The notes: generated by a model from the sequence alone, not told the origin. Numbered from the stretch's first letter, positions 1 through 12,527 are shown. The stretch: DNA of 64,000 nt from Mactra quadrangularis (GCA_025267735.1 CM046309.1:28528702-28592701); one strand, 5' to 3'. A program made the numbers and translations.

Positions 1-1395
1 TATATAACATTTTACAACAAAACACTTGTGTGTTTTAGTTTGGTTCATGAAACCATTGTTTCTGGGATGTACCAATATTGCCTGTGAATCTAGACTGTAA
101 ATCTGATGATAAAAATAGTAACAAAAAGCTAATTTCTTGATATTTGTAAAAACAAGATTATGGTCGGCAGTAAAAAGGGTCGGGGGAAACATCTTTAGGC
201 TTGGTGATGGTAAAAGAACTTCTAATACAACACCAAGAAAATATTTGATAGAGCACTTACCGCTTCTTTCAGACTTTTCAAGATATTTTTCATTCCCATT
301 CTTGTGCAGGAATGTACACAATAAGGACTTTGTAAAACATGATCTAACACGTAATCAGTACCTTGATTACATTGGTGTTTTGAGAAACTACAATAGGCAC
401 ATCCTACTTCCCCTGAAATAATAAAAAAAACCCACGCCTGTTGATAATGACATGGCCGCATAAATGGATGGAAATAGTAGGTGGATACGGACGAAGAAGC
501 TTCGGAAGGTGCCAGATGTAAGGCTATCATCACTGATCTTCTTAGTATTATACAAGTAAAATCTTAGAAGGGGGTTTGAGTGTGTCAAAAATTTAAGGAT
601 AATCACGAAATAGCTACAAGTTTATACGAACTAACTAAATCCGTGACGGTCTAGATTATCCCCATGTCATAACATCACACTATCTTTAAGCCAGCACAAG
701 AGTACATAAACATAAAAGATCCACTGTCCTTTAAATTATATACGGATAGTGCTCTTTCTTAAATACCTCTAAATTAGGATTAACAATGATCATATAATTC
801 AAAATAAGGATAGCCTTGACATGGTTCACGTGTAAGTTAAATCGATTCAAATGCTCCGCCAAAATATCTTGCACGAGTTAAAAAGTCTCTTACATGTATG
901 TCATTTGTCTAAGTAGATCGATGATTAAATTATCTTTTGAAGATCAGTATAAAAAGGGCCTTATTACAAGTGATACAAAGTCTAAATTAATTCATGAACC
1001 TGCATTAATTTTGTGAGACAGTTACTTTTGACAATGGATATTTACCTTAAGCCAAACAATGGATATACTGAAGTTTTCTGAAGTGGTACATGTATTTACT
1101 TTTTCTACAAACAACATTTCGTCAAACATTCAAAGTACGAAATAAAAAACTTAGTAATGCAATAAAATCAAGGTGAATGCAGAATTTCAATAAACCATGT
1201 ATATATGCAGTCATTCACAAAGTTGTTTCATAGTAACGTTTTTAGGGGGAAAAAACAAGTATAATTATTACCTTGGCTAAAGAATAATCCGTAGTCCGCA
1301 CACCGTTTGAAATCTTCATCAAACGCATCTGTGCTTCTTATTGGTTCAAAAGTGGAATATCTGTTTCCGGAATTGCGTAATGGGGACTGCATCAT
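1..1395 (-). CDS. BIR-domain (inhibitor-of-apoptosis repeat) protein, 5' part, spliced, runs off left edge
   Basis: Exon 1 is complement 1272-1395: it starts with two Met codons, has an in-frame TGA upstream, gives 41 codons plus one base, and ends at CAAG|GTAATA. Exon 2 is complement 261-412, preceded by a strong acceptor (T-rich tract, TATTTCAG) and followed by a perfect GTAAGT donor; it begins with two bases, so the phases match. The joined product has a single BIR-like domain at residues ~12-65: an RYSTF start, a DYGLFFSQG segment, then C46-x2-C49-x16-H66-x6-C73, exactly the BIR zinc spacing. The conserved BIR Trp after the second Cys is replaced by Cys, and the Trp near the start is missing, so the domain is divergent. 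A third exon may start at complement 81 or 102 (both phase 0, open to the edge). BIR proteins bind caspases or act in immune signalling; bivalves carry large IAP families. No RING or other partner domain is visible in the window. Confidence 0.6.
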
Positions 1396-1928
1396 TTTAT
1401 AACAAGTCTCCAGTGGTGTGATTTTGTCAAGAAGAAGTGGTCAAATACTCTAGTAGATAATATAGTCGCCTTACCGACAAACTTTATAATCATGTCGGCT
1501 AGTTATTGATACAATTCCATGGAGTATTCAAACATTATAAGTCTAAAAAAGAAACCATTCAAATAATTTCATAACATTAAGATAAAGAATGCACTAATCA
1601 TGTGAACATCTAAATTACAAATGGACAATCGATACCCAAAGATAAATACTTACAACTTATAAATGAAAAAATCACAATTTAATTTCAGAATATAAATAGT
1701 GTTCGCGTACAATATTAAGTGCTGTATCCACAATTTCAAATAAAAAGTAATATTGCATCATCGTAATAATATAAAATGACACATAGGTCGTGTACGAAAA
1801 ACAAGTCTCATGCAGTCATACCATCGTGTGACGCGTAAGTCGTGTAACCTCATTTTTTGCAGCCAAAAATAGAAGATATATATAATTATATAGTGCATAA
1901 AATAACTGCTATACTTTTAACTCGAATA
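1396..1928. other. 5' flank of the BIR gene, no feature
   Basis: A/T-rich sequence upstream of the BIR start codons. There is an in-frame stop upstream of the ATG. No convincing TATA box or GC box was seen. Confidence 0.4.
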
Positions 1929-2039
1929 AGCACATAGCATTTTCCCCTCGTCCAATCAGCTGTCGAGGATTGTTGATAGTAGACATGTGCTATATTGTAT
2001 AGTATAGAAGCGTGTTGAACTTGGGGAAAATGCTGTGCT
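1929..2039. repeat. Short inverted-repeat element (MITE-like)
   Basis: Arms 1929-1947 (AGCACATAGCATTTTCCCC) and 2023-2039 are reverse complements apart from a 2-base gap. They enclose ~75 bp. No clear target duplication is visible. It abuts a second palindrome at 2046. Confidence 0.55.
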
Positions 2040-2045
2040 AAGCCA

Positions 2046-2138
2046 GTTAGATTATGTTTTCATTTTATTATAAGGTTCAGTGCTCGGGGCTCCGCCCCTC
2101 GCACTAAACCTTATAGTAAAATGAAAACATAATCTAAC
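2046..2138. repeat. 93-bp near-perfect hairpin palindrome
   Basis: The left arm from 2046 (GTTAGATTATGTTTTC...) and the right arm ending at 2138 pair over about 45 bases with few mismatches and a 3-base loop. The tip is GC-rich (CTCGGGGC/GCCCCTCG). Probably a foldback MITE. Confidence 0.7.
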
Positions 2139-3038
2139 TAATACACAGAGTGCGCAACTTATTTTTGGACACAGCCTAGCTAATCGCATGACTCAAATTA
2201 TTGCTACAGATTTACAGCTAACGACTGAAACTCAGAGTAGCAATTGGAATTATTCGGAAAGAAAATTAGCCAAAAAATGTTTGTTTTCCTTATTGGTTGG
2301 TTTTGTAGATCACATGCCTACAGACCCTGTGAAAATATAACATGATATATTTTGAAGTGCATACAGCTCGTCTGGTAAAAAATCGTATGAAGGTTTGTTT
2401 GAAATAAAATGTCTTTGCGTGTTTAAATCACTGATGGCATCTAAAAGATTCAAATGCATAAACTTAACACTATATCCCGCTAATGTGTTTTTGTACTTAT
2501 ATAATATTGGACATTTTATGATATTTGACCTTTTACTTGGAAACAAAAAATCTGAGATACTAGATTGGTTCAATTTCAAAGTATTTTATTTAATCAAATC
2601 AATTGTTCGGTACGTGTGGCTTAAGCGGAATACCGCCTGTATTTATGGCTTCGTAACTTATGTAATTTTATCATTTATTAATGAAAAACAACGCACGCTC
2701 TTTATTACACGTAAGGACTTCAACAATTTATACTCTGAGTTCTAGTTTTTTAATACAATGCAACCCTACTTGAGCTATGAGGATACATTTACACAGGACA
2801 ATGGTTTTGTCGGTTTACTTAGTTTGCTTCAAGGCCTACAAATTGTGTTTTTACAGATTCTGGTTCAGACCCATAAGCAAGAGGGTTGTGGGAACCCTGA
2901 GCCGAGAACTTGAGAACTACATCCTAAGACCGACTGACACAAAATTTTTACACTTTTATAACTATCTAGATGTATAAAAACGTAACAACCCTAGCTGGCG
3001 TGTGGATACGTTTGACAAAATGGGCATACTTTATACAA
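2139..3038. other. Unassigned A/T-rich stretch
   Basis: Contains a 116-codon forward open frame (2395-2745) with A/T-driven composition (Phe, Ile, Lys, Tyr rich), overlapped by an open frame on the other strand. No domain is recognised and it is not called as a gene. Confidence 0.4.
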
Positions 3039-3047
3039 TCATTGTAG

Positions 3048-3145
3048 CAATCTGATTAAAACCCGATCTAAAAATTTACCGCTCGCACACTCGCTTATTT
3101 AGTGCGACAACGCGAGTAGAACAGGATCTCTGTTTACGGAGATTG
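3048..3145 (+). mobile_element. 98-bp internally deleted non-autonomous DNA element with 9-bp target duplication
   Basis: Begins CAATCTGATTAAAACC and ends TTTACGGAGATTG, so the outer six bases are inverted (CAATCT/AGATTG). It is flanked by perfect copies of TCATTGTAG at 3039-3047 and 3146-3154. The left 55 bp and right 42 bp match the ends of the 403-bp unit at 16263-16665. A 9-bp duplication fits a Mutator-like (MULE) or similar DNA transposase; the superfamily is inferred. Confidence 0.7.
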
Positions 3146-3154
3146 TCATTGTAG

Positions 3155-5639
3155 AGGACATTGAGGGGATGCCAAAATATTGGAAGCTCTAGATCTTACA
3201 GCTCAAGAGAAGGTATCCTCAGCCTTAAATATGTTTTCACAGTTAAACACTTCTAAATATAACTTTTCAATACTTATTGTACAACTTACAGATTGCTTTA
3301 CCTTTAAACTGATTATATACGGCTAAAATAATCCAATTTTTTAACTTGGCGTCTCAAGCTAGCCTTTTATAGTCTAGACAAAATCAGGGAGAAATAAATA
3401 TGTAAGGTAGTTTTTGCGTTAAAACAAGTCATTTAGTATGTAGCAATGAGTCATACAAATCAGTCAAATTTGCATCCATAAGTATAAACAAGGACCCCAT
3501 ATGCAGGGTGCTTGGAATAAAACTGTTTAAAACTGTACAATGTCATTTTGGACTCATGTGTTCCCCCATAAAAGCATGAGTTTAAAATAAAAAGTTCAAT
3601 TACATGCCATCTTTACAATATTGATTTATAGTAACCGTATCTGGGCGTATCTTTATTTTGTTTCAATTTTGGATTCAGTCGACAGCTTTATACAACCACC
3701 AACAAATGCGGTTTTGTGGCAAAGCTTGATTTACAATGTTTAACAATGAACATCAATATGTAAATGTAGTTTAAACTAAAAGGACACTCACGTATCAAGT
3801 TTAAATAAAACTCCAGTAAATTTCCGTTCACTACGCCTTCTAGCGTAGATAAACAATGAGTATTACGTGATGGGAAACCAAATAAATGTGGGTTTTTGTA
3901 TCTAATTTTAGCTCGGTATTTCCGAACTTTCGTGTATAAATAGATTGGAAAATCCGTAATGAAATAAGCATTACCTGTAGTTATATATATAGACACGAAA
4001 CTAATAATCTGCTATATGGTTACATTGGCTTTCAGTTTGCTTACTCATCAGTGGAAACTATAAACAACCGCGTAGCGTGGCAACATTGACCCGGTATATA
4101 TACAGGTTTCGTGCGCTGTTACCTTTTTCATTCCAGCTTTTTCATTCTAAGTAGCAGGTTAACCGATATCAATTTGAAAATAAAAAGCTTATTGTTAATA
4201 AACTTAAAATACTGTAAGCCTTATAACTCACGTGTAATTCATCTGTGTTTGATTTCCTAATTAATGGTCTTCTGTAGATATTCGCTTGATTAATTGTATC
4301 TCAGAACGATTTTACTCCGGACGCTGAATTCACAAGAAAACATGGGAAATTAAAAATCGTTTATACGAGCCGTAGTAGCATTGTGAAAACAATGAAAAGT
4401 GACGTTTCAGAGACGTATTTTTCACTGGACCTACTTTCTGTTAAATCAAAAATAAACTACTGTCATTACATACGCGATTACAGTATTTAAAAGTATAAAC
4501 AATAATTTATACATAAGTAAAAACAGACAATTACGGAAATAAATAAAACATAAAGTACGACCGGACTAAAGCGATATGTGATATAAACTAATTTCATCGT
4601 AGATTTAAACACAAGAAAACGACATTTCCCCACAGTAACTGCACATCAGTAGTTACCTATTCAGTCTAGGTCAATATCTACAAAACGTAAATATTTATGT
4701 CTGAAGATAGTGACCAACTCATACATTAAATTAAATGCACATTATTTACAGCAAGAATGATATTAGCAAATATTCTCGTAAATCATAAATTATTATTTAT
4801 TAAACTTGTAAACAATGATTTATGTGAACGTAAAGAAATTATTTAGCATTAAAATAAACGTACCTCAGTAGTTAAGTATCGACCTTCTTTATGAGTTATT
4901 TAAAGCCTTTAATTGTAATACCATTACATTCTTTGCATTTTATAGATAAAGTGAGGGCGGGTCAAAAACTTGTCGATTAAGGTATTCAGACAAAACAAAA
5001 TATAGAAGTACACTGTATTAATCGGTACTGCATGCGAGTTTCGATGATATTTCTTTGAAAAAATGTATGTCAATATTAAAATTATTTTGATTAAAATGTA
5101 TGTCAATATTTCAATCATAACTTTGAAAAACTTGAATCAACTATTTTAATTGGGTTCATAAAGGGGGTCGCAAAATCTTTAACTACATGATCCGAACAAA
5201 TATATATGAGATTTCGAAAATACACCGTAGTTATTATAGATTTGTTCAAGTGATTAAGGGGGAGGGGGGCTAGCGGCACACCAAAATAATTTTAGTTGTT
5301 AAATGACATCGACAGCAATTGGTGATCATTAAAATATTCCATTCCAGACAAATCTCGGATAGTCGAATATTAACTAGCAGTTATATCAACAAAGAAATTA
5401 TACACATTCAGTTGCAATATTAATACTATTTAAACAAAATGTCGTACTTATTTACAATCTAGCAAGAAAACATTAATTATGGAATGTTCATACGAAACTA
5501 GGTCTACACCACGATATTATAATAATTCTGTATTATTGTAATAGTCATGACAATTTTATTTAGCATTGAACACAAAATAAGTATTATCATTTTGTCAATT
5601 TCCCTCCATTAATAAGGTATTAAGGAGATATTGGTAGAT
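3155..5639. other. Unassigned A/T-rich intergenic or intronic sequence
   Basis: No gene or element recognised. Two minus-strand open stretches end at GTGAGT-type donors (complement ~3794 and ~4233), but neither encodes a recognisable domain. A short direct repeat (AAAATGTATGTCAATATT) occurs twice at ~5061 and ~5095. Confidence 0.4.
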
Positions 5640-5719
5640 GAGTACTTATTATAGACAAGGGTCTAGGAAAGCTAGGTGCGCTGGACGTCGTAAAATAACC
5701 TGAAATTGTGTTGGCATGG
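5640..5719 (+). repeat. Dispersed repeat, copy 1
   Basis: Diverged copy of the sequence at 33914-33997. Both share GAGTACT..TTATAGACAAGGGTC, a GGACGTCGTAAA/AGGTCGCCGTAAA block and ATAACCT. The element class is unknown. Confidence 0.5.
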
Positions 5720-6002
5720 CGTTAAACCCAGTATAAGTAGAATAGCCAGTACTTATATTTTTTTCAATAGAGAGCCGAAAACTCTCAAATATGATAATAT
5801 AGGTATAAATATACATTTAAATGTAAGGGTATGATCTGACGCACCAAGGACCGAATTCGAACTCGAGTGTACAACGATGGACCGCGGTCAATCGCGATTT
5901 AAGTCGTTCGAGAAAATGGCAATTCAGTCGATATCTCACTTTCATAATACACGTGCTCTTGGGTGTGCGTGAACCACTAGAAAAACGCCCGTCTATAACA
6001 AT

Positions 6003-6225
6003 TTTTTAACTGAATGACTAAGCTATGACCGAATTTCGAACTTACAAACATCATTATGAATTACGATTGTTTTCCTAAAGGGAAATAACTTCAGATTACC
6101 TTAGCCGCATGAATAACATCCCCCTCTATTACACTTTTTGAACTATAAAACTAAGCTGTGACCGAGTTTCGGTCTTTACAAGCTATTATCACGATGTCCC
6201 TTCGTGAACAGTGAGGAATAACTGC
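6003..6225 (+). repeat. Diverged tandem duplication, ~133-bp period
   Basis: CTAAGCTATGACCGA at 6018 recurs as CTAAGCTGTGACCGA at 6151, and GGAAATAACT near 6081 recurs as GAGGAATAACT near 6213, both offset by 133 bp. Two diverged units. Confidence 0.45.
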
Positions 6226-7475
<1,250 letters not shown>

Positions 7476-7558
7476 TTTAAAATGACCCACCACAAAATAT
7501 AACTGAAAATAGTTCATGATAATGATACAATTATAATACAAATGGATTCCTTAATGTA

Positions 7559-7576
7559 GGCGTCACACTGTCCCGA
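7559..7576 (+). repeat. Harbinger left terminal inverted repeat
   Basis: GGCGTCACACTGTCCCGA, exact reverse complement of 10085-10102. Confidence 0.95.
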
Positions 7577-8072
7577 TATAAACATAGGATGGACATACGA
7601 ATAAAGAAAGGTTTAAATTCGGATCTGATCGTTATAAGATCGCGCAATTCGCGAGGGCATCTTTTGCCATCGTATAATCCCCGGCTTAATTGTTTAATCT
7701 CCGGCAGCAACTTCGCGAGCGGTCGCAATTTTTTTGGCATGCTAAAAAATTGCCGGAGGTCGTTGCGAAGGCTCATCTCCGTGTTGAGTTCGTATGCCAA
7801 TTTTGTGCTTCGTAAGGCCGTCGTTAAGCCATCTTGTCAAACTATGAAGCCTTCGTCTTTTATCTGTGTGACCATCGGTGCCATTCGGCAATTATAGCTT
7901 CACGAAGACAATACGAAGGAAACAGGAAGACGCGCGATTGTCTTAGGAAGGCATCACGACTACGTGAAGTCCCCGCAATACCTTCGTGTCGCAGTCGTAT
8001 GTTGTTACGATGACACCAAGAATGGGTCACGATGTGGGCGATTACAACAACTTTGAAAGGCTACAGTGTTAA

Positions 8073-8080
8073 TATATAAA
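8073..8080 (+). promoter_or_regulatory. TATA box of the Harbinger transposase gene
   Basis: TATATAAA lies ~60 bp upstream of a 5'UTR exon ending ACAGAG|GTAAAA (donor 8140). That intron ends TCTCATTTAG at 8201, two bases before the ATG at 8203. Confidence 0.6.
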
Positions 8081-8202
8081 GGCTATACCTTCAAACAATT
8101 TTACTCATTAGTCAGTTCGTTCTGCACATCTCTACAGAGGTAAAATACAATATAATTAATAGCAAAAAATTCATAATCTATTTTCATTTAATCTCATTTA
8201 GA

Positions 8203-9715
8203 ATGGCATACTATGATGATGATTCAACCAAGAAAAAAAAGGGAGCTGCATTGCTTCTTTTGATACACCTTACTAACCATGATGAACAACACTTACATGC
8301 CCAGTGCCGTTGCTTACAGGTAAAAGAATAATGGTCAGTTTTAATAAATAACAAAATTCATTCTTTTATTTTTGCTATTTGAATTTCCAGCTTTCAACTT
8401 ACTTATCTTGTTTTTCTTTTTAAGGACAAGGGGCCCGTATTATCAAGCGTCTTACGACCAATTTTAAATAGTCCTAAATTCATTATATATTGTATTGTTA
8501 AATTATCGTAAGATTTTTGTTAATATGCTGCCAAGAGCAAGCCAAGGCAAATGAAGAAACCGAGGTCTTTGTGGGTCAGGCCATGGCTGTCTGAGGAGAG
8601 GAGACGGAATTATGGTCACTACAATACTCTTCTAGAAGAGTTGAAGACTTCCTTTTACAACTATACGAGACTTCCTAGAGGCCTATTTGATGAGGTTCTA
8701 CAGAGGATAGAAGGCAGGTTACAAAAGAAGGACACATGGTACAGGCACTCTCTCCCCCTAGCCTCAAGCTCTCTATTACTCTACGTCACCTGGCCTGTGG
8801 TGACAGTTACCAAAGCCTTTCGTACAACTTAAGAGTAGCACCCAACACTATCTCCCTTATGATAAATGAAGTTTGCGAAGCCATCAAATCCGAGTTTGCT
8901 ACCGAGGGGATTCAGTGTCCAACTACAACGGAAGAGTGGACTGCCATTGCTGACCATTTTGCAAAGAGATGGCAATTCCCCAATGCTGTGGTGCTCTGGA
9001 CGGCAAGCATGTGGCTGTTACTAATGTCACTTGTCCATGGAATTCTGGCTGTATGTACAGGAACTACTTTTTTATTATCCTTATGGCACTGGTCGATGCC
9101 GACTACAAGTTTCTATGGATTGATGTCGGCTCTGATGGGTCCAGCAATGACGCCAGCATTTGAACTGAAGCAAGGTCTGGAGAGTCCGAACAACATCTTT
9201 AACCACCCTGAAGAGAAGTCTTTACCAGAAGACGATGTTCCTGTCCCATACTACATAGTAGGGGACAATGCTTTCGGAATTAGCAAGAGCTTGATGAATC
9301 CGTTTTCAATCAGGAACATGGATCATCATGAGAGAATATTCAACTATAGACTCTCGAGAGACAGACGTGTTGTTGAGGATGCCTTTGGTATTCTGACACA
9401 CAAGTTTAGAGTTTTGCTTAGAACCATGAACCAGAGGCCAGAGACATGTAGAACAATAGTAACAACTTGTGTGATCCTTCACAATCTCATTAGGCTGAGA
9501 TATCCGGCCACCCACAAGAACATAATGGACTTGGAGGACCAAAACAAGGTGTCATTCCAGGGGCATGGAGAAACGAACAAGTTCTCCTGGATGTTTACCA
9601 TGAGAGGGCAAGGAACACTGGAACCCAGAAGGGGAGGCAAATTAGAAGATATCTCGGCCACTACTTTACTTCAAATGCTGGTTCGGTGCCTTGGCAAGAC
9701 AATATGATATTGTAA
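8203..9715 (+). pseudogene. HARBI1-like Harbinger transposase, spliced, broken by frameshifts
   Basis: Exon 8203-8319 encodes 39 residues (MAYYDDDSTKKKKG start) and ends TTACAG|GTAAAA. The main exon probably starts at 8536 in phase 0 (a closer acceptor at 8424 leads to a stop). It encodes a basic segment, SLWVRPWLSEERR, a helical SLKLSITLRHLACGDSYQSL region, then GALDGKHV (first DDE Asp), WIDVGSDGSSNDASI (second Asp), VVEDAFGIL (third acidic residue) and a C-terminal GSVPWQDNMIL ending at 9715. The family order is complete, but the reading frame changes four times: ~8754-8758 (C run), ~8975-8985 (CCCC), ~9160 (TTT) and ~9545-9560 (AAAA). It would cut and paste the element in the nucleus, but as written it cannot make a full protein. 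The indels may be decay or homopolymer sequencing error. Confidence 0.88.
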
Positions 9716-10084
9716 TTTTATCACAATTATTTCAATAAATTAATGAACATTATAGGAAATAATGGCAAGTTAGTGCTTACCATTGCCATTAAGTACTATT
9801 TCACCACCTTTAATTAATACGACGTCGTGTAACTGCCGTGTAGCCTTCGCGTATACTACGTGTCAACTAATTAGTTAAAAATTGTATCTTTCAGTTGAGT
9901 TCGTCTGTGGATCGAATGTCATCGCGTGAACTTCCGTAAGAATCGTGTGCGAATCCGATGGGATCGCATGACATTCTGTAAGGATCGTTTTTGCTTCGGG
10001 TATTGATTTGTTGTCGACCAATTTCGGGGCTATCTTCGTGCGAAATTAGAAAATCGATATTCGCATGGCCATCGAATGTCAAAT

Positions 10085-10102
10085 TCGGGACAGTGTGACG
10101 CC
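10085..10102 (-). repeat. Harbinger right terminal inverted repeat
   Basis: Reads TCGGGACAGTGTGACGCC on the plus strand and pairs with 7559-7576 without mismatch. Confidence 0.95.
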
Positions 10103-10109
10103 AGCTTAA

Positions 10110-10796
10110 AGGTAGTATTTGGAGCACTGGCGACCAGTGCGGTCGCGAATCAAAATCAAGTGCACATGTATGTATACGCTTAGGGTGTTTTTGATTCTGG
10201 ACCGTGCCTGTAGCTTGTTTCGTACATATTAATTATGGACCACTGCCGTATGCAGGGTAGGTGGCTCGTGGATTCGGACAATCAACCTAATTGGTCAAAA
10301 AGGTAAACAAAACGTCAGTGATTTGTACCTACAGTGATTGCTAAATTTCTTTGCAAACCTATGGTATATGTATGTAATCACCTCAGTCGAGTCATGTTAC
10401 AATTTACTAGAATACTTGTTAAGATTGACGCAATTTCTTAACGCTATTGAATAGGCCTTTAGCAAAGTCTAAATCTTGGTTTGAGGACAAAAGCAGGTTT
10501 TCGACTATCAATGTCTGCCAGGCAATATATAATTCTACAATTACTACCTGCCTTATGATAAGAGGACGACAATATGGCTACCTTTTTGATGGTTGGACAT
10601 TCAAGGCTGTCGAAAACAGATTCGTCGACACCTTTTGCCTGACTTGCAAGGAGTTTGATATTTAGTGAGGAAAAATATGTATTATTAGGCAAGAAAAGTT
10701 CAAGAAATAGCTTGTATAGTAGTCAGCATTTCATCATCTACTAGGTTAGCAAAATTGCAGCAAAAGTTGTTTTGAATCCAACGCCTGTTTCCATAG
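10110..10796. other. Spacer between Harbinger and LINE
   Basis: A 17-base perfect hairpin (GCACTGG-CGA-CCAGTGC) sits at 10124-10140. The rest contains no recognised gene. Open frames on both strands at 10447-10692 overlap and match no family. The right part may be decayed LINE sequence upstream of the recognisable RT. Confidence 0.4.
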
Positions 10797-12023
10797 TACA
10801 ACAGCAATATAAGAGTCCCACTTACAAAAGGACAAATACCAATACAATGGAAAACATCAAATGTCTGTGCAATTTTCAAGAAAAATGATCTAAGTGAGGT
10901 CAGTAATTATCGTCCGATTTCCCTACTTTGTGTAATTAGTAAGACATTTGAAAAAATAATTCACAAATACCTATACAACTTCTTAAATTCAAATGCCTCT
11001 ATCACAGCCTTACAATCAGGTTTTGTCCAAAACGATTCCACTATTAACCAACTCACTGCTCTTTATCACACTTTCTGTGAAGCGCTTGATGAAGGGAAAG
11101 AGGTCAGAGCCATATTTTGCGATATATCTAAGGCTTTTGACAGGGTATGGCACAGAGGTCTAATTCATAAGTTATATCAAAAGGAGTCAATGGTTCTTTG
11201 ATAAAATGGTTTGAAAATAATTTGTCTGACGGGTACCAGTGCGTCGTTGTAAATGGTAAATGTCATCAAAACTTGGTCTAAAAGCCGGCGTCCCTCAAAG
11301 TTCCTTACTCGGCCCAACTTTTATTTATAGTTTACATTAACGATATTATGATATTCGATCTCCCATACGTCTGTTTGCTGACAATACTAGTCTTTATGGA
11401 ATTGTGGATGATCCAACTAGAGCCTCAATAGCTCTTAACACAGACATGCAAACTATTTCCCAGTGGGCAAACAAATGGTTAGTTTCCTTCAATCCACAGA
11501 AAACTGAATCACTCATTATCTCAAGAAAACACAACAAACTCATTCATCCACAAGTATCTATGCAAGACTCTGCTATTCAAGAAGTATCTCATCACAAACA
11601 TCTTGGATTAACATTCTCCTCAGATGGAATATGGCATCACCACATTCTTAACATCATTAAAAAGGCATGGAAAAGAGTCAATGCGTTGAAATATCTACAA
11701 TTTACACAGGACCGCAAATCTCTAGAAATTATGTATCTTTCTTACATAAGACCTGTTTTAGAATATGGCGATGTGATGTAATCTGGGCAAACTTAACAAC
11801 TCAAGACAAAACCCTTCTTGAAAATGTCAAACTTTAAACCCTTCGAATCATCACAGGTACCACCAAACTTATCTCTATAGACAAACTTTATAAAGGAACA
11901 AGACTTGTTCCGCTGAAAGAGCGACGGACAGAACATAGACTGATTCAATTCTATAAACTGAAAACTGGTTTGTCTCCACAGTACCTTATAATAATACCTG
12001 AACAAAGTTCTGCTGTAACATCC
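10797..12023 (+). pseudogene. Non-LTR retrotransposon (jockey/CR1-like) reverse transcriptase, fragment 1
   Basis: Open from 10797 to a stop at 11199, with finger motif SNYRPISLLCVISKTFEKII, then SGF.QNDST and motif A CDISKAFDRVWH. The frame then shifts near 11180 (GVNGSLIKWFENNLSD), and the remnant of motif B (GVPQSSLLGP) is also broken. Motif C reads LFADNTSLYG, where the catalytic second Asp of F/YADD is Asn. The frame from ~11371 to 11781 holds the thumb region (KTESLIISRK, KHLGLTFSSDG, LYLSYIRP-like, EYGDV), and another shift follows before TGLSPQYL. Truncated at the 5' end with no endonuclease domain. Interrupted at 12023 by a DNA element; continues at 16675. A dead copy. Confidence 0.88.
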
Positions 12024-12288
12024 CAATCTGATTAAAACCCGATCTAAAATTTTACACTCGCATACTCGCTAATTTAGATCTGGCCTTTTCCAAACGAAGG
12101 TCACGTTCAGGTGACCTTTTCTCATCATAATATTCATGACGAAATTGTTATGATACGTTACTTGTTTACATCGTCTACGTCACGCTATTTGAAATGAGCC
12201 GCCCAATCACAGACTGTGAATAATACTGCTGTTAAATAAGCATGCAAACCTTGGTCTAAAAATAGAAATTACGAAATCAAAATGTGTT
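12024..12288 (+). repeat. Left-end copy of the 403-bp unit
   Basis: Matches 16263-16526 closely over ~263 bp (few substitutions) and stops at AATCAAAATGTG. The first ~60 bp can fold (CGATCTAAAAT with AATTTAGATCTGG downstream). Confidence 0.85.
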
Positions 12289-12329
12289 TAAGGTCACAAC
12301 AAATTGATCATATGTTCTATGGATTTTGT

Positions 12330-12510
12330 CCGAAAAAAATTGGAGCGAGCGAGCGAAAAAAAAATATTTTTTTCCCCCACATTTTGCATTTTGAGGAGCG
12401 AGCGAAAAGCGAAAATAAACAAGAAATGTCTTTAAAAAAGACAAACGGCGTCGATTTAAAAACAAGAGGGCCCAAAGGGCCCTGGGTGCTCACCTAAGGA
12501 AAAGGTCAAA
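12330..12510 (+). repeat. GAGCGAGCG/poly-A module and GC-palindromic mollusc-type repeat
   Basis: At 12330-12425 there are GAGCGAGCGAGCG and A/T runs resembling 14950-15070 (TGCGGGAGC then poly-A, poly-T). At 12463-12495 is ACAAGAGGGCCCAAAGGGCC followed by CTGGGTGCTCACCT, a palindromic motif that I recall as common in bivalve DNA. It is followed by AAGGTCAAAGGTCA, a DR1-like pair of nuclear-receptor half sites. Confidence 0.5.
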
Positions 12511-12527
12511 GGTCACAGAAGAGCCAT

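Larger units (their letters stand above)
7555..10106 (+). mobile_element. PIF/Harbinger DNA transposon, ~2.55 kb
   Basis: Perfect 18-bp terminal inverted repeats GGCGTCACACTGTCCCGA lie at 7559-7576 and, reversed, at 10085-10102. The bases just outside give a TWA-type target duplication (TAA at 7552-7554 and 10107-10109; TTA is equally possible one base to the left), as expected for PIF/Harbinger. Inside is one transposase gene with TATA box, short 5' exons and a HARBI1-like DDE domain. The second, Myb/SANT-like ORF of autonomous Harbingers was not found. Subterminal regions (7577-8040, 9840-10080) are rich in CGATC, CTTCGT and ATCG words, possibly transposase binding sites. Confidence 0.9.

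Noticed and set aside
2395..2745. 116-codon forward ORF
   Set aside because: A/T-driven composition, overlapping open frame on the other strand, no domain, no splice or promoter support.
3688..3996. 102-codon minus-strand ORF with an internal GTGAGT
   Set aside because: No recognisable domain and no matching acceptor; frequency expected by chance in this composition.
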